Positions 1 to 11,704 of a stretch of DNA of 64,000 bases are shown here, in pieces. This DNA comes from Ziziphus jujuba (Eukaryota > Streptophyta > Magnoliopsida > Rosales > Rhamnaceae): the NCBI RefSeq assembly GCF_031755915.1, contig NC_083390.1, positions 15,283,001-15,347,000 of the forward strand. Reading direction: 5' to 3'. The position numbers and the translations under genes are program-made. Positions within the stretch are counted from its first letter, which is position 1, and the number at the start of each line of letters is the position of its first letter. A model generated the notes under the pieces. It ran no database searches. It was not told the DNA's origin and was given only the letters and a program-made list of their open reading frames with translations.

Positions 1-72
1 TCTTCGATCGCTGCTCAACGTCTCCTCTTTCAAGATTCTTGTTCGAAATGTCTGCAAAGATGAGGAATAGGT
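1..72 (+). other. possible 5' UTR exon of the RING gene
   Basis: A relatively GC-richer leader ends in a plausible splice donor (AATAG|GTAAAA) around position 72. A matching acceptor (ATATATTTAG) lies near 1060, just before the RING gene leader, so a roughly 1-kb 5' UTR intron is possible. The window edge cuts the region. This is inference from splice-like signals only. Confidence 0.3.
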
Positions 73-238
73 AAAATTCATCTTAAATTCCCTTTCAATT
101 ATTTATTAATTTTTGATTAACTTGCGGTATAGACCAAATTTTGAATTACGTATTCTTCTCGAACAAGTTTTTAATTTCCCTCACAGTCCTAATGCTTATT
201 CGTGCCAAACCCTTTTCGCTTAATTATCTTCGCTTTTA

Positions 239-270
<32 letters not shown>
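239..270. repeat. (TA)n microsatellite
   Basis: Uninterrupted TA dinucleotide run of about 15 units, within the presumed leader intron of the RING gene. No other structure is seen in it. Confidence 0.9.
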
Positions 271-273
<3 letters not shown>

Positions 274-1210
274 TGATCATAGTGTTTTTGTTTTTTTTTT
301 TGTTTTTATTGGATTAGCTCTTTATTTTTTAAATATGCATAAATTCAAAAATTTTCACCAAAATTGGATTTTTTTTTTTTTAATGCATTGTTTATTGTTA
401 GGTAGTGGTTAACTATGGTTTTCAATTGCTAGAGCATAACTGGGAAATAAAATTGATTTTGATTTTTGTTATGATTATTTGTTTTAGTTATAAGGGATCT
501 TAGAAATTGGTAGAACTTTAAATTTTAAGAATCTTACTATTGAATATACTATGTTTGAGAATTTGAATAGATTTAATATCTCTAGACAACAGTTTACTTC
601 ATAGGAAAATACCATCATGCTGGTATTGCAGATTGCACTGGTCAAACATGAAAGCTAGCAGGGTCTTATTTGGTCGGTTCTCTAATTTAGCTGTGAAAGG
701 AATTATTTTTCTGTACATTTTATATATATGTATATAACAGAATTTTTTACTCATCCAGGACAATGTGTCCACAACAACACGTATCCTTAAATGGATACCC
801 AAATAAAAACTTTTACATTTAAGGATAGGTGCTGTCCTGGATGAACTCTAGACAGAGAGTCTCGATGAGCGAAGGGCTATATATATGGATATATGTATAT
901 ATCTGCATATGGATGTATATTGTAATTAGTATATATGGATATATGTATATATCTGCATATGAATGTATATTGTTATTAGTGTAATGTTATTTGGTCCTTG
1001 ATTGTTTGCATGATCACATTGAATATTAAGATGTTTAATTTTGCCTGCTATATATTTAGGTTTGATTTGAGGAGCAAAAGCTATTGACAGCGTATGCTAT
1101 GAAATCTTCTAAGGCTCAGTTTCATGGCTAACTGGTGTATTCTATAGGTGGATGGCTCAAACACCACAGATTTAGCAGTTACTTTGGTTGTATGATAACT
1201 GTACTCCATA

Positions 1211-1999
1211 ATGTGGGGTTTTGGTTCAAATGCCATTTCAAGCTTTGGAATGAAGAAAAGCTCTAGTAAGAGTGAAGCTTGTTCAGAGTGCTCGGATGAT
1301 GATGTCTGTTCAAATGCTAGCAGAGAAGAAGGACTAGAATGCCCTATATGCTGTGAATCTTTCAACATTGTTGAGAATGTGCCATATGTTCTATGGTGCG
1401 GCCACACTCTCTGTAAAAATTGTGTCTTGGGGCTTCAATGGGCTATATTGAAACTACCTGCTCAACAAATTAAGATTCCATTTCTTGTTTCCTGCCCTTG
1501 GTGTCACTTGCTATCATTGCGTTTGGTTCATAGGGGAAGTCTAAAGTTTCCCCGCAAGAATTTCTTTCTTCTCTGGATGGTTGAGAGCTTGAATGGTGAT
1601 AGGATGAAGTTTGGTTCCTCTCTGGGAAGCGAAAATCAACAAATTTTGCCTCCAAGGGGCGGTTTAACTATTGGAAATCCAGCCAGCCATGGTAACCGCA
1701 GGAGGGCCTCATTTTCTAGTTGTCCTGAGCTGTCAAGATATGATGGTAATGATGGCAGAAGCTATGTTGATAGACAGTTTTTATCCCTTCACAAATCTCT
1801 GGACTTTTTCATTCATTTTACATCCAAGTTTCCATTGATCGTGATATTTCTTTTACTTATCTTCTTTGCTATACCTGGAAGTGCTGTGATCTTGGCACTT
1901 TACTTGCTAATCACAGTTCTTTTTGCTATCCCATCGTTCTTGGTATTGTATTTTGCATACCCCATGTTGGAGAGGCTTGTGAGAGAAATCACATCATGA
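1211..1999 (+). CDS. RING-type E3 ubiquitin ligase with C-terminal membrane anchor
   Basis: Single-exon 262-residue protein from the ATG at 1211. A C3HC4 RING is visible at residues 44-98: Cys44-x2-Cys47, Cys63-Gly-His65, Cys68-x2-Cys71, then Cys95-x2-Cys98 after a long spacer. RING domains of this kind bind two zinc ions and recruit an E2, so the expected role is protein ubiquitination. The N-terminal 40 residues are Ser/Asp-rich with three extra Cys. The C-terminal part (about residues 200-250) has two strongly hydrophobic stretches separated by a short break, suggesting anchoring in a membrane with the RING facing the cytosol. The middle part is low-complexity and Ser/Arg-rich. The family is common in plants as soluble RING proteins with hydrophobic tails; the substrate is unknown. 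An in-frame ATG with no upstream coding signal supports the start. Confidence 0.88.
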   Translation: MWGFGSNAISSFGMKKSSSKSEACSECSDDDVCSNASREEGLECPICCESFNIVENVPYVLWCGHTLCKNCVLGLQWAILKLPAQQIKIPFLVSCPWCHLLSLRLVHRGSLKFPRKNFFLLWMVESLNGDRMKFGSSLGSENQQILPPRGGLTIGNPASHGNRRRASFSSCPELSRYDGNDGRSYVDRQFLSLHKSLDFFIHFTSKFPLIVIFLLLIFFAIPGSAVILALYLLITVLFAIPSFLVLYFAYPMLERLVREITS

Positions 2000-4089
2000 G
2001 ACCGTTGATTCTTCATTCCAAAATACCCAAGAATTTTTTCCTGCATTTACTAAATCTTAAACTTTCTTTTCTGCCTCTATTTTCAACCTGTTGTTTTTCA
2101 TCGGAGGTCCATCTACTTCCTCACAGATTTATGTTTTAATATTCAGAAACTTCTTTCATATGGTTTTCATCAGAGAAGAAGCATCTTTTTGAGTCATTAC
2201 TAAGTTTAAGTTGCAGGAAGCATGGTTGATTTAGCTATTTTTTTTCTTCTTTTGTAAAGTGGCTGATTACCCATGTACCAGCATAAGATAGAACAAAGAC
2301 ATTGGTCAAGTGGCTTTGCTGGTGATATTAAAAGTTTGGTTATTGGTTTTGCAATTTTCTCCTGTTTTTGTGAAAGGGATAATGGCATCAGTTTTATATG
2401 TCCTTTGCCATTTTACTGTAGTTGTAATTCATCCAACAGCTGATTATTCTAATTTGTTCTTTTTCCTTGCTAAAATTCGCATCTTATTCATCTACATCAA
2501 TGTTGCTTTAATAATTTATAAATTTCTATGAAAGTTTGTATTTTTGCATTATTTGATTATCTAAATAGTTCACAAACTTTGCAATGGATCTTCATTTTGC
2601 TATGATCCTACTAGTCTTATATAAGTTGTCTATGAAAAAAACAATTGCATAAGAATATGTTGTTAGGACCTATTTGTCTTTTGTCATTTCTTTTGCCTTT
2701 TACATTTCAGTCCTCTGCTTTTCTTATGCCAGTGCACTTTCTCCTTCTGCAACCTGATCAATTTATTTCATCTCAGTGTTGTAATTTTCCAAGGCTTTTT
2801 ATCCTTTTGCTTTCTGCAGTTTCAGTGAGTTCTCTGTTAGTCCCGGTTCTTAATGCCGATTATGCTTTACGAATAAAGTACCAAAACCTCTGTTCTATCC
2901 CATTGGTCCCTGGCTTTCATCTTCTTCTCATTATCTCAAGAAAGTATTGCGGTTTATAGCTTCAAAATTTTATTGTTAAAAATAATATGAGTACCTGTTG
3001 AAAGCTCTAGAGCTTTCTTTTTCTGTCAATTTCCCAATTGATACGAGGATCTGTTTCGTTGTTAGTTGGCATAGTTACTGAATGGACACTTGGAAAAAAA
3101 TGTATTTTCTAGTAGCTTGGATAAACTATTTTAAATTTTTCTTGTGTTAAACTTAGTGCCGGTTTAATCCATTGCAGTCCAACAAAAAACGAGTAGAGGT
3201 TATTTAGATAGCGTTGACTTATGTTTGATATTTTATGGTATAAGAAACCTTCTCAAAATTAATACATTTCTTTGATTTAGCCGACTCCAGTTTCTTCATC
3301 TATTATTTTGCCCATTGCAGGGCTATGAGAACTCTACTTTTAGTTTATTGTTCGATGGCTTTTTAACAAAACTCAGAGGTCCTTTTTTCACTGAAGGGGC
3401 TCGAACATGCTGAAGTTGCCATCTCCTTCAAACTATGTTAGTCTTGGAGTCATTTGTCTAAAGTTCAGTTTCTGGGACTAGGTTGCCATTGCCTTTGTTT
3501 ACCATTGTTTGAGGCATTTCGTTTTCATAAAATAATTAGGATTTAACACATTTCAAAGATTGTGTTTTATTTTGAGATGGGTGTATACTTCGATCCTTGA
3601 CACTGCTAGAAGAAGACTATAAAAAGTGAAAAAGCTGGGCAAAGTTTGGAATTATGAAGCATTGAATATACATATTTATGTGTATGAAAAATTGGCCAGT
3701 TGGTTTAACTCTGAAAATTAAGAAATTTCATAATAGAAAAATTTCAGGCAAAAACTCTCTCCGGTCTAAAATGGAAAATTTCCTTGCAATTGTATAAAAC
3801 TGGACCTAGCTATCTTTTACTAATCTTTGATTGATTCCAGTATCATAACCAGTATCATAACTCAAGAAGTTCGACTTCAGAAATAGAAATATAACAACAA
3901 AATAGAGAAAATAATAAATTCTATATATCGAGAAGATATATAGATTCTTTTTTATTATGTTTGAAAAATTTATAACAAAGACTAACAATAAAAGAAAAAT
4001 AAGAAGTCCTATGATAACTACTTGATCTTGGTCTTCATCCTACGAACTGTAGGACTCTAAAAGAAATGAAGAAAACACAATACAATCTC
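2000..4089. other. 3' UTR and intergenic region
   Basis: AT-rich sequence after the RING gene stop. The first few hundred bases probably hold its 3' UTR. Short open frames near 2310-2531 and 2645-2959 are T-rich, hydrophobic by composition, and show no motif. Nothing else is recognised up to the 3' end of GH79 copy A. Confidence 0.5.
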
Positions 4090-6395
4090 CTAAGCACTGC
4101 AGGCAGAAGCCTGGAAATCACTGAAACGGACAAACACAATGGAATCAGGTGCAACTGAAATTGGAGCAGTATTATCCACAAGATTTGGAGTCATGGTTGG
4201 GATTTCAAATTGATCTGTTGGACTCAGAGTTACTCCATTTAGTAGCACCACATCACTCTGAATATAGCCATCTTCTGCTGTCAAATGGTACTCTTCTCTT
4301 TGTGATACTGGACCGTTTTTGCGTGTTGCAAGTTGATCAGGATACAGATTGAAGTCGTCGATGACCGAGACATCATAGGCGGTAGTGTTGGACATATTGA
4401 TCAATAGGAGTGAAACACCAGGCTGCAAAACACCAGTTTATTGATTTTGCTCAGCTCAGCTGTATAATAGAAATACAAAAGAAAATCCACCAAAAACATA
4501 GGTATGATGGTTGGATTACCTGATTCTTTGAGCAATGAGCATAAGCTCTCAGGAAAGGAGGGCCACTGTGTTTGGTAGCAAGAACTTTACTTCCCATCAG
4601 ATTATTCCACAGAAGTGCACTGTTGGATCAAGAAAAAAAAAAAATCAATAAAAATACCATATTAAATCTAGAGGATCTAAATTTAAGCTTTAGAACACAA
4701 ACCCATAATAGTCGGGATTGGGGAAAAATGATTGTTCATTGAGAAGAGCGTAGTTGCCTCCAAGGAAAGCTTGTCTGCAGTAAACCTTATGATTGTAGGT
4801 CGATGCCATGCCAAGTTGGTCCAAATACCTGTAAATTTCTCTACCGACTTAGTGCTTTCCATATGTTTGTTATGATATTTTTTATGTAGGTAAAAGTACT
4901 AACCAGAAACCATCAACAAAAGTATGAGAAACATCCCGGCCACCACTCTGAAGAGCACCACCGGCTTCGGTAATCCATGCTTCAGCCCATGGAGCAAACT
5001 CCCTCACAGAATTCTCTGCATCTTCGAATGTTTGAGCAATATTGTCCAAGTAGATTGGATCTTGAACCAAGTTGATAAGGTTAGGATCACCCCCTGAAAA
5101 CCATAAATTTCTTTTATCTGTTAGCAACCAAATTGCAGATTAAAACTGATGCAAAATCAAATTCAGAGTACAGATTCATACCTAGACCAAGGTTGTAGAT
5201 GTGATGGGACATACCATCCACCACATTGGGTCCGGATTTCTGCAGGAAGTTATCGTACCAAGCTTTGTCGTAAAAGCCGCCGGGGGCTATAACCTTTGGC
5301 CTTGTGGCAGGATCAGGGTACAAATCTGTCACTAACTTCTTAAGCTGAATCATGTCTCTAGCATATTGATCACTGTCCACTCTTGCTTCAACTCCGGTCC
5401 CGGATAATTCATCTCCTGATAGTACATTTGTAATGTGAGGTTCATGATCAAGTAAAGAAAAAAAAAAAGAAAAAAAGCTACATAATTTGACATGCAAGAA
5501 AACCATATTCTTACCAAGTTCATAGGAGTCAATATGGTATCCTTTTGATATAGAATACTCCATAAGATCACGAGCATTTCTTTGGTCCCAATTACCAACC
5601 CAAAGAAGTTTATCATCTGTAGATTGATGCTTCCCAGCCAGAGCATTCAACCCAAATGTCAATTTAACTCTGCAATGAAGTGTAAATTTAATTGTTAAGT
5701 TGAAATGTTTGAGGTAAAATATAATGACATTATATATAATTTATATTTACACAATTTTTATACCCTGTTTCTTGGAACAATGCATTGAGATCATCCCATC
5801 TCTGCTGGGAAAGGCAACCCTGGCCATATCCATATCGACCACCGTCTTGTGAGAATGTATCAGGGCAACCCGCTTGCTGAGAATACCCTACATCATATAC
5901 GACTTGATCTTGCAGTGAACCTCCAATTCTAATTCTCAGATTGCCAAATGCTGAAAAAAAAAAAAATGAAAAAAAATAGCAAAATTACATAAAATAAGTA
6001 GAAGGGTATTTAAATTTTCTAATAAATTCTTAAAAAAAACATAGTTAACTGCTTATTTAGAGACTTACCCTTCATAGCATTGATCATAAGCTTGTTTGTC
6101 AGATCCTACAAAAGTTAGCAAATTCCCTCAAAAGGTTAGCTCGAAAACAGAGAAAACAAAAAACAAAAACAGAAAAAAAAAACAAAAACAGTACCATATT
6201 CAGAACACTAGACTTGATCCAAGAGCAATAGCCATTGTTGCATTCAGTATCAGGCCACCAGTCTAAAGTTGCGCATATATAGTTTTCATCAGTTGTGGCA
6301 CTTTCAGTTTCTCCATTAATTGAAACGTCGACGTTATCAGCTAAACTCAACGAAAAGAACACAAACAAACAGCAGAATAATACTTTCAACTCCAT
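4090..6395 (-). CDS. heparanase-like protein (GH79 endo-beta-glucuronidase), copy A
   Basis: Nine exons join in frame: 6395-6195, 6105-6069, 5950-5764, 5669-5515, 5415-5182, 5093-4904, 4828-4703, 4619-4520 and 4422-4090. They encode 520 residues, close to the plant family length. All introns are GT-AG. An N-terminal signal peptide (about residues 1-19) implies secretion to the apoplast or vacuole. GH79 enzymes are retaining glycosidases acting on glucuronic acid residues; in plants arabinogalactan proteins are the likely substrates (family knowledge). The nucleophile motif WITEAGGA (Glu314) is present, aligning with the human heparanase GET motif. The acid/base motif reads GDEL at residues 194-197, where GNEL is canonical: Glu196 is kept but the preceding Asn is Asp. 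The C-terminal beta-sandwich region is complete. It is the most downstream member of a same-strand cluster with copies B, C and D. Confidence 0.93.
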
Positions 6396-6475
6396 TTTTT
6401 TTAGAAACTCAAACTCCTAAACTCCTTTGTATTAATACAAATGCTTGTGATACAAAAGATTTGAGAGAATGAATA

Positions 6476-6485
6476 CTATTTATAG
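6476..6485 (-). promoter_or_regulatory. TATA box of GH79 copy A
   Basis: CTATAAATAG read on the minus strand, about 80-90 bp upstream of the copy A start codon. This is the usual plant TATA distance allowing for a short leader. Copies B and C carry similar boxes at similar distances. Confidence 0.6.
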
Positions 6486-7183
6486 GTACGGTGGCTTCAA
6501 AGTTTATGCATTTTTATTTTTTTTTTCAAAATTTAAATCCCAATATTGGTTGATAGTTTTAGATAAACAAACAACCAACTTCATTTCAAATTTCTATATA
6601 CATATTTAATTTGAAATATTTAAATATATATCTTTTCAAATGTATTTATTTGTCTTGCTTTTGATTTCATTTCTTTTTTCTTTTTTTTTTAAATTAGAAG
6701 TAGAATTTGTTTTTGAATATAAGGTAGTTAGAATTTACTGCATTGTTGATAATTTTTTTTTTTAAATGCTTTTTGATGATAAACATAAGTAGTACAGGTA
6801 ATTGGTTTAAAAAAGTAAGATTTGATTTAACATTTTTAAAAAATGATTTTTTTTAAGAAACAGTTACTTATCTTTATTTTTTGAAAAAATGATGCTATTT
6901 GATTTTATAAATTTTCATTTTTTGAAAATGAGTTTTTAACCAGCAGAATAATAATTTTGTATTTGAAAATAAAAGATAAATACTCTGTTTAAATGTGTTT
7001 TTTTTTTTATTATTTTAAAAAGAAATTATTTATCTGCTTGATGATCATACTTTAATACAAACAAATTATATATATCATGCTCTTTAATGTTTTAGCATCA
7101 GGTAGAATGTATTTTAGCTTTCATTTGCATTGCATAAAAAAAAAGAAAAAATCTTATTATATATATCGGTACATTTTATTTTC

Positions 7184-7231
<48 letters not shown>

Positions 7232-8235
7232 CTCTTTTATATTTATTTTTTCATTTACTTTTGGATTTATAGCCTCCAAATACATCTGTGGCACATCAGA
7301 TAAGGAAAAGGGGAAAGTTATCGAGCTAGCACTTTAAACAATCATCTTTGTAAGATCTTAAATAATCAACAGAATCTTTCAAAAGACAAATTTAATATTA
7401 TGTCCATAATAATAATAATAATAATAATGTCTATCTTTTTTTTGGTAATTTAGAAAAAAAAAAAATAGTCACGTGTCAGAACCCAAAATATCTGGAATTA
7501 TACACTATTAGTCACATGGCAGCCTCCAAATGAACAATTGAGATCCATGTGTCTTGCCTCCATTTTCATACTAAACCACGTTATTGTCCACAAAAAAAAA
7601 TAATAATAATAATAATAAAAAATGCAGGTTTAGTCCATTAATATATTCTTATTATTATTCACTTGGCCAAGATTTACTGCTAAAGTGATTTCAATTTATT
7701 TAAAAAAAAAGATATGGATATCAATTTCAATTTTAAAAAAGTGGATAATATAGTGAAAAGAAATTCCCGTATCAATTAGTTGCAATAATTTGAATTCAAG
7801 CAAAATGGCAACTCTACGAATTATAAAGTAATAATTAATTTTATCTTTTTTTTCATTGACACATATTTTGACCGAAAATTTTGCCAAGCTAAATATCTAA
7901 CCTATAACATATATTCTATATTATGTAATGGGTTATGAGTTGCATATTAGTATGATTATATAACTAAAAGGCACTAAATTATATTACTATATGATATAGT
8001 GGGCTGGAATATGTATGGACCAAATAGCATTCCATATTGGCAAAATGGATATATGTATACATCTTACAACTAAACTGATTGATATATTTTTATAGTTAGT
8101 TTTACAATCTATAAATTGTGAAGATAGATTTAGAGAATCAATATTATTATATAAAAATTCTACTTAAGATAATTATCTGTTCTTTTAAAATTTAATTCCT
8201 CCACTTTTGATCATTGCCAGAGGATGAAAAGATTT

Positions 8236-8291
<56 letters not shown>

Positions 8292-8682
8292 ATACAATGT
8301 GTACATCCCGCTTTTGTCCAACAAAATCTATACTTTTGTTTATTATTATTATTTTTTTAGTATTATATTTTTAAATTGAACAAAACTAAGGAGTGAGAAT
8401 TGTGCCTAAATTTTCTGAGGTAGGATTTTTCTGCATTTGGGAATTGCTGTTAGTTATTTTTATTGTTCAAAAGTCTAAGACTTTTTTTTAAATTTATTCC
8501 TCCATTTTTATCATCCAGAATGATAAGATTTAAAAAATATATACATAATATTCAAATGTACATCCCGCTTTCTATTCAACAAAATCTATATTTTGGTTTA
8601 TTATCATTATTAGTTTTTTTGGGTATCATATATATAAATATACATATATACATATATATATATTTTAACAAAACTAAGATAA

Positions 8683-8756
<74 letters not shown>

Positions 8757-9224
8757 CAAAATTAGGGAGTGAGATTTGTGTCTAAATTTTCCGAGGTAGA
8801 ATTTTTTTGTGTATATTAAATCTGTTTTTACGTTAAAATCTTTTTTTTTTTTTAGTATGCCTGAGTAGTAAAAATGGCATCTTACTTTTTATAACTAACC
8901 TTTTTTCTTTTCTTTTTATCATGACCAACTTTTTTTTTTTCTTTTTATATTTATTTTTTGAACTCGTTGATATGCAGATAAAATCTATATTGAAGAGATC
9001 ATAATAACAATTTAAAAAAAAAAAATCAAAAATGGTATCAACAATAATACATATCATAAAATCGAGAAGATTTTTTTAATACCAGGAAAATTCATAACAA
9101 GGACAAACAAAACAGGGAAAAAAAAGAAAAAAGAAGGGGAAAAAAAAAAAAAAAAAGCTCAACAAAAGTGCTACTTTTCCTACGAATCATAGGAAATGGA
9201 TCAATATTAACTAAAAAAATCTCC
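6486..9224. other. AT-rich intergenic region between copies A and B
   Basis: Contains the promoter region of copy A, a long (TA)n tract at about 7186-7229, short (AAT)n tracts near 7410 and 7600, a CACGTG G-box-type hexamer near 7472, and the local duplication at 8189-8812. Open frames here arise from simple repeats and show no protein motif. Confidence 0.6.
8189..8812. repeat. imperfect tandem duplication with expanded (TA)n
   Basis: Two diverged copies of a roughly 250-320-bp block (8189-8440 and 8490-8812). Shared landmarks in the same order are a TTCCTCCA start, GTACATCCCGCTTT, CAACAAAATCTATA, and a tail with GGGAGTGAGA-like and AAATTTTC-GAGGTAG sequences. Each copy is interrupted by its own (TA)n run (8239-8288 and 8688-8754), which accounts for the length difference. 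Confidence 0.8.
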
Positions 9225-11626
9225 CTAAGCACTGCAAGCAGAAGCCTTAAAATCCTGAAAAACTGCAAAAACGATAGAATCAGGAGCAACATTAATTGGA
9301 GCAGTATTATCGACTATCATTGGAGCCATTTCTGGGATTTGGAATCCAATTGTAGGCCTCAAAGTTACTCCATTCAATAGCACAACATCACTCTGAATGT
9401 AACCATCTTCTGCAGTCAAGTGGTACTCTTGTCTCTGTGATCTGGGACCATTTTTCCTTGTAGCGAGCTGATCAGGATACAGATTGAAGTCGTCGGTAAC
9501 AGTCACATCAAAGGCGGTAGAGTTGGACATGTTGATCAGAAGCACACTAACACCAGGCTGCCAAAAAAAAAAAATGTTTTATGAATTTGTTTTAGGTTGA
9601 TTATATATATATATATAGAAATACTATATAGAAATGCTATACCTGATTCTTTGAGCAATGAGCATAAGCCCTTAGGAAAGGAGACCCACTGTGTTTGGTA
9701 GCAAGCACTTTGTTTCCCATTAGTTGATTCCAAAGAAGTGCACTAGTGAACCAATTAAAAACATTCAATAAAAAAAAAAAAAAAAAATTGAATGTTGAAG
9801 ATATTGAATCTAAATATTAAGCTCTGGGCTAGATACTAACCCATAATAGTCTGGATTGGGAAACATAGATTGTTCATTGAGAAGGGCATAGTTTCCTCCA
9901 ATCAAAGATTGTCTGCAATAAACCTTGTGATTGTAGTTTGATGACATACCTAGTTGGTCCAAGTACCTGTAAATTTTTCTTTTCAAGTTAATTACTCTCC
10001 TTGTGTTTGTTAATATGTTTCCGAGTACGTAAAAAAAATGGAGGAATAGTACTAACCAGAAACCATCAACAAAAGTATGAGAAACATCTCTACCACCACT
10101 CTCAGAAGCTCCACCGGCTTCGGTAATCCATGGTCCTGACCATGCACCAAACTCCCTTGCAGAATTCTCTGCATCCTCAAATGTCTGAGCAATATTGTCC
10201 AAGTAGATTGGATCTTGAACCAAGTTGATAAGGTTAGGATTGCCCCCTGAAAGCCACAAATTTCTTTATCTGTCCTTAACCAAAATAGCAGATCAAAACT
10301 AAGAATATCATCAGATTTAGTGCACACATGCATACCTGGACCAAGGTTATAGATGTGATGGGACAGACCATCCACGACATTGGGTCCGGTTTTCTGCAGA
10401 AAGTTATCATACCAAGCTTGATCATAAAAGCCACCAGGGCCTAACACCTTTGGCCTTGTGGAGGCATCGGGGTACAATTCTGTCACCAACTTCTTGAGCT
10501 GAATCATATCTTTTGCATATTGATCACTATCCACTCTTGCTTCAACCCCGGAACCACATAGATCATTTCCTGATAACATATATTTTTATTTAGATTGTAA
10601 GGTGTATTATTAAAAATGACCATATAATTAAACTACAAAGTGCAAACAATTTCTTACCAAGTTCATAGGAATCAATCTGGTATCCTTTTGATATAGAATA
10701 TTCCATTAGGTCACGGGCATTTCTTTGGTCCCAATTACCAACCCAAAGGGCATTGTCTGTTGAAGAGTGTTCCTTCCCAACAAGGGCATTCAATCCGAAT
10801 GTCAATTTAGCTCTGCAACCAAAAAAAAAAAGAGTTTAAAATAAAATTCACTAACTCTTAATTTGATAAGAAATTGTGACAGTATTGGTGGTTATGTGTA
10901 TGCTTTGTACCCTGTTTTTTGGAACAATGCATTTAAATCATCCCATCTTTGTTGGGTGAGACAACCTCCACTGTACCCAAATAGGCCACTGCCTGGTGTG
11001 AACATAGCAGGGCATTGCACTTGGTTAAGTGAATATCCCATATTGTAAACAACCTGATCTTGCAATGCACCTCCGATTCTGATTCTCAGATTGTCAAATG
11101 CTGAAAATTTTACCAGTTTTAGCACAGTAAAAATAAAAAGAACCCAAAAAAGGAAAAAACATAGAAGCAAACATCATTAACTTGGTTAAGGAAGCTTGGA
11201 AATTTTCTACTTTCAGAATTTATTAGGAGGTACAAAGTACAGAAAAACAAAATCAAATATGAACATAAAAGATTATTCAGAAAATTACCCTTCATAGCAT
11301 TTATCATCATCTCATTGTTCAAATCCTGCAAAATGGAGCAAATTCCCATAAAAGGTAGTTAGCTTAAAATTCATTCAACCTTGCAAAGAGTTAAAAATGA
11401 AAATGCCAAAAAAGAAAAAGATTACCATATTGAGAATGCTAGACTTAATCCATGAACAGTAGCCATTGTTACATTCTGTATCAGGCCACCAATCTAAAGT
11501 TGCACATATAAAGTTCTCATCTGTTATAGCTTTTTCGGTTTCTCCGTTAATGGAGACCTCCACATCATCAGCTAAGCACAAGGAAAAGAGCACAAATAAA
11601 CAACAAAATATAACCTTCAATTCCAT
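9225..11626 (-). CDS. heparanase-like protein (GH79), copy B, acid/base Glu replaced
   Basis: Nine exons join in frame: 11626-11426, 11325-11289, 11100-10911, 10812-10658, 10569-10336, 10246-10057, 9966-9841, 9742-9643 and 9557-9225. They encode 521 residues with GT-AG introns at the same positions and phases as copies A and C. Signal peptide at about residues 1-19. The nucleophile motif WITEAGGA (Glu315) is intact. The acid/base motif reads GNDL at residues 195-198: the catalytic proton-donor Glu is Asp197 (codon at 10562-10564). Exon 3 is one codon longer than in copy A. In other glycosidases a Glu-to-Asp change at this position usually lowers turnover strongly, so B may be a weak enzyme, an altered-specificity enzyme or a non-catalytic binding protein (inference). 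The frame is otherwise clean with no sign of decay. Confidence 0.93.
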
Positions 11627-11692
11627 TTCTCACAAAGATTTAGTTTTACACAAAACTTTTTAATTCGATGAAGAAAAATGTAAAGCATGAGC

Positions 11693-11704
11693 ATATATTT
11701 ATAC
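11693..11704 (-). promoter_or_regulatory. TATA box of GH79 copy B
   Basis: TATAAATATAT-type box on the minus strand about 70-80 bp upstream of the copy B start codon, matching the placement in copies A and C. Confidence 0.55.

Noticed and set aside
2310..2959. Open frames of 73 and 104 codons downstream of the RING gene
   Set aside because: T-rich composition gives hydrophobic translations; no start context, domain or splice pattern; they lie in the probable 3' UTR and spacer.
7077..8756. Open frames rich in Tyr-Ile repeats
   Set aside because: They are translations of (TA)n microsatellites and carry no protein signal.
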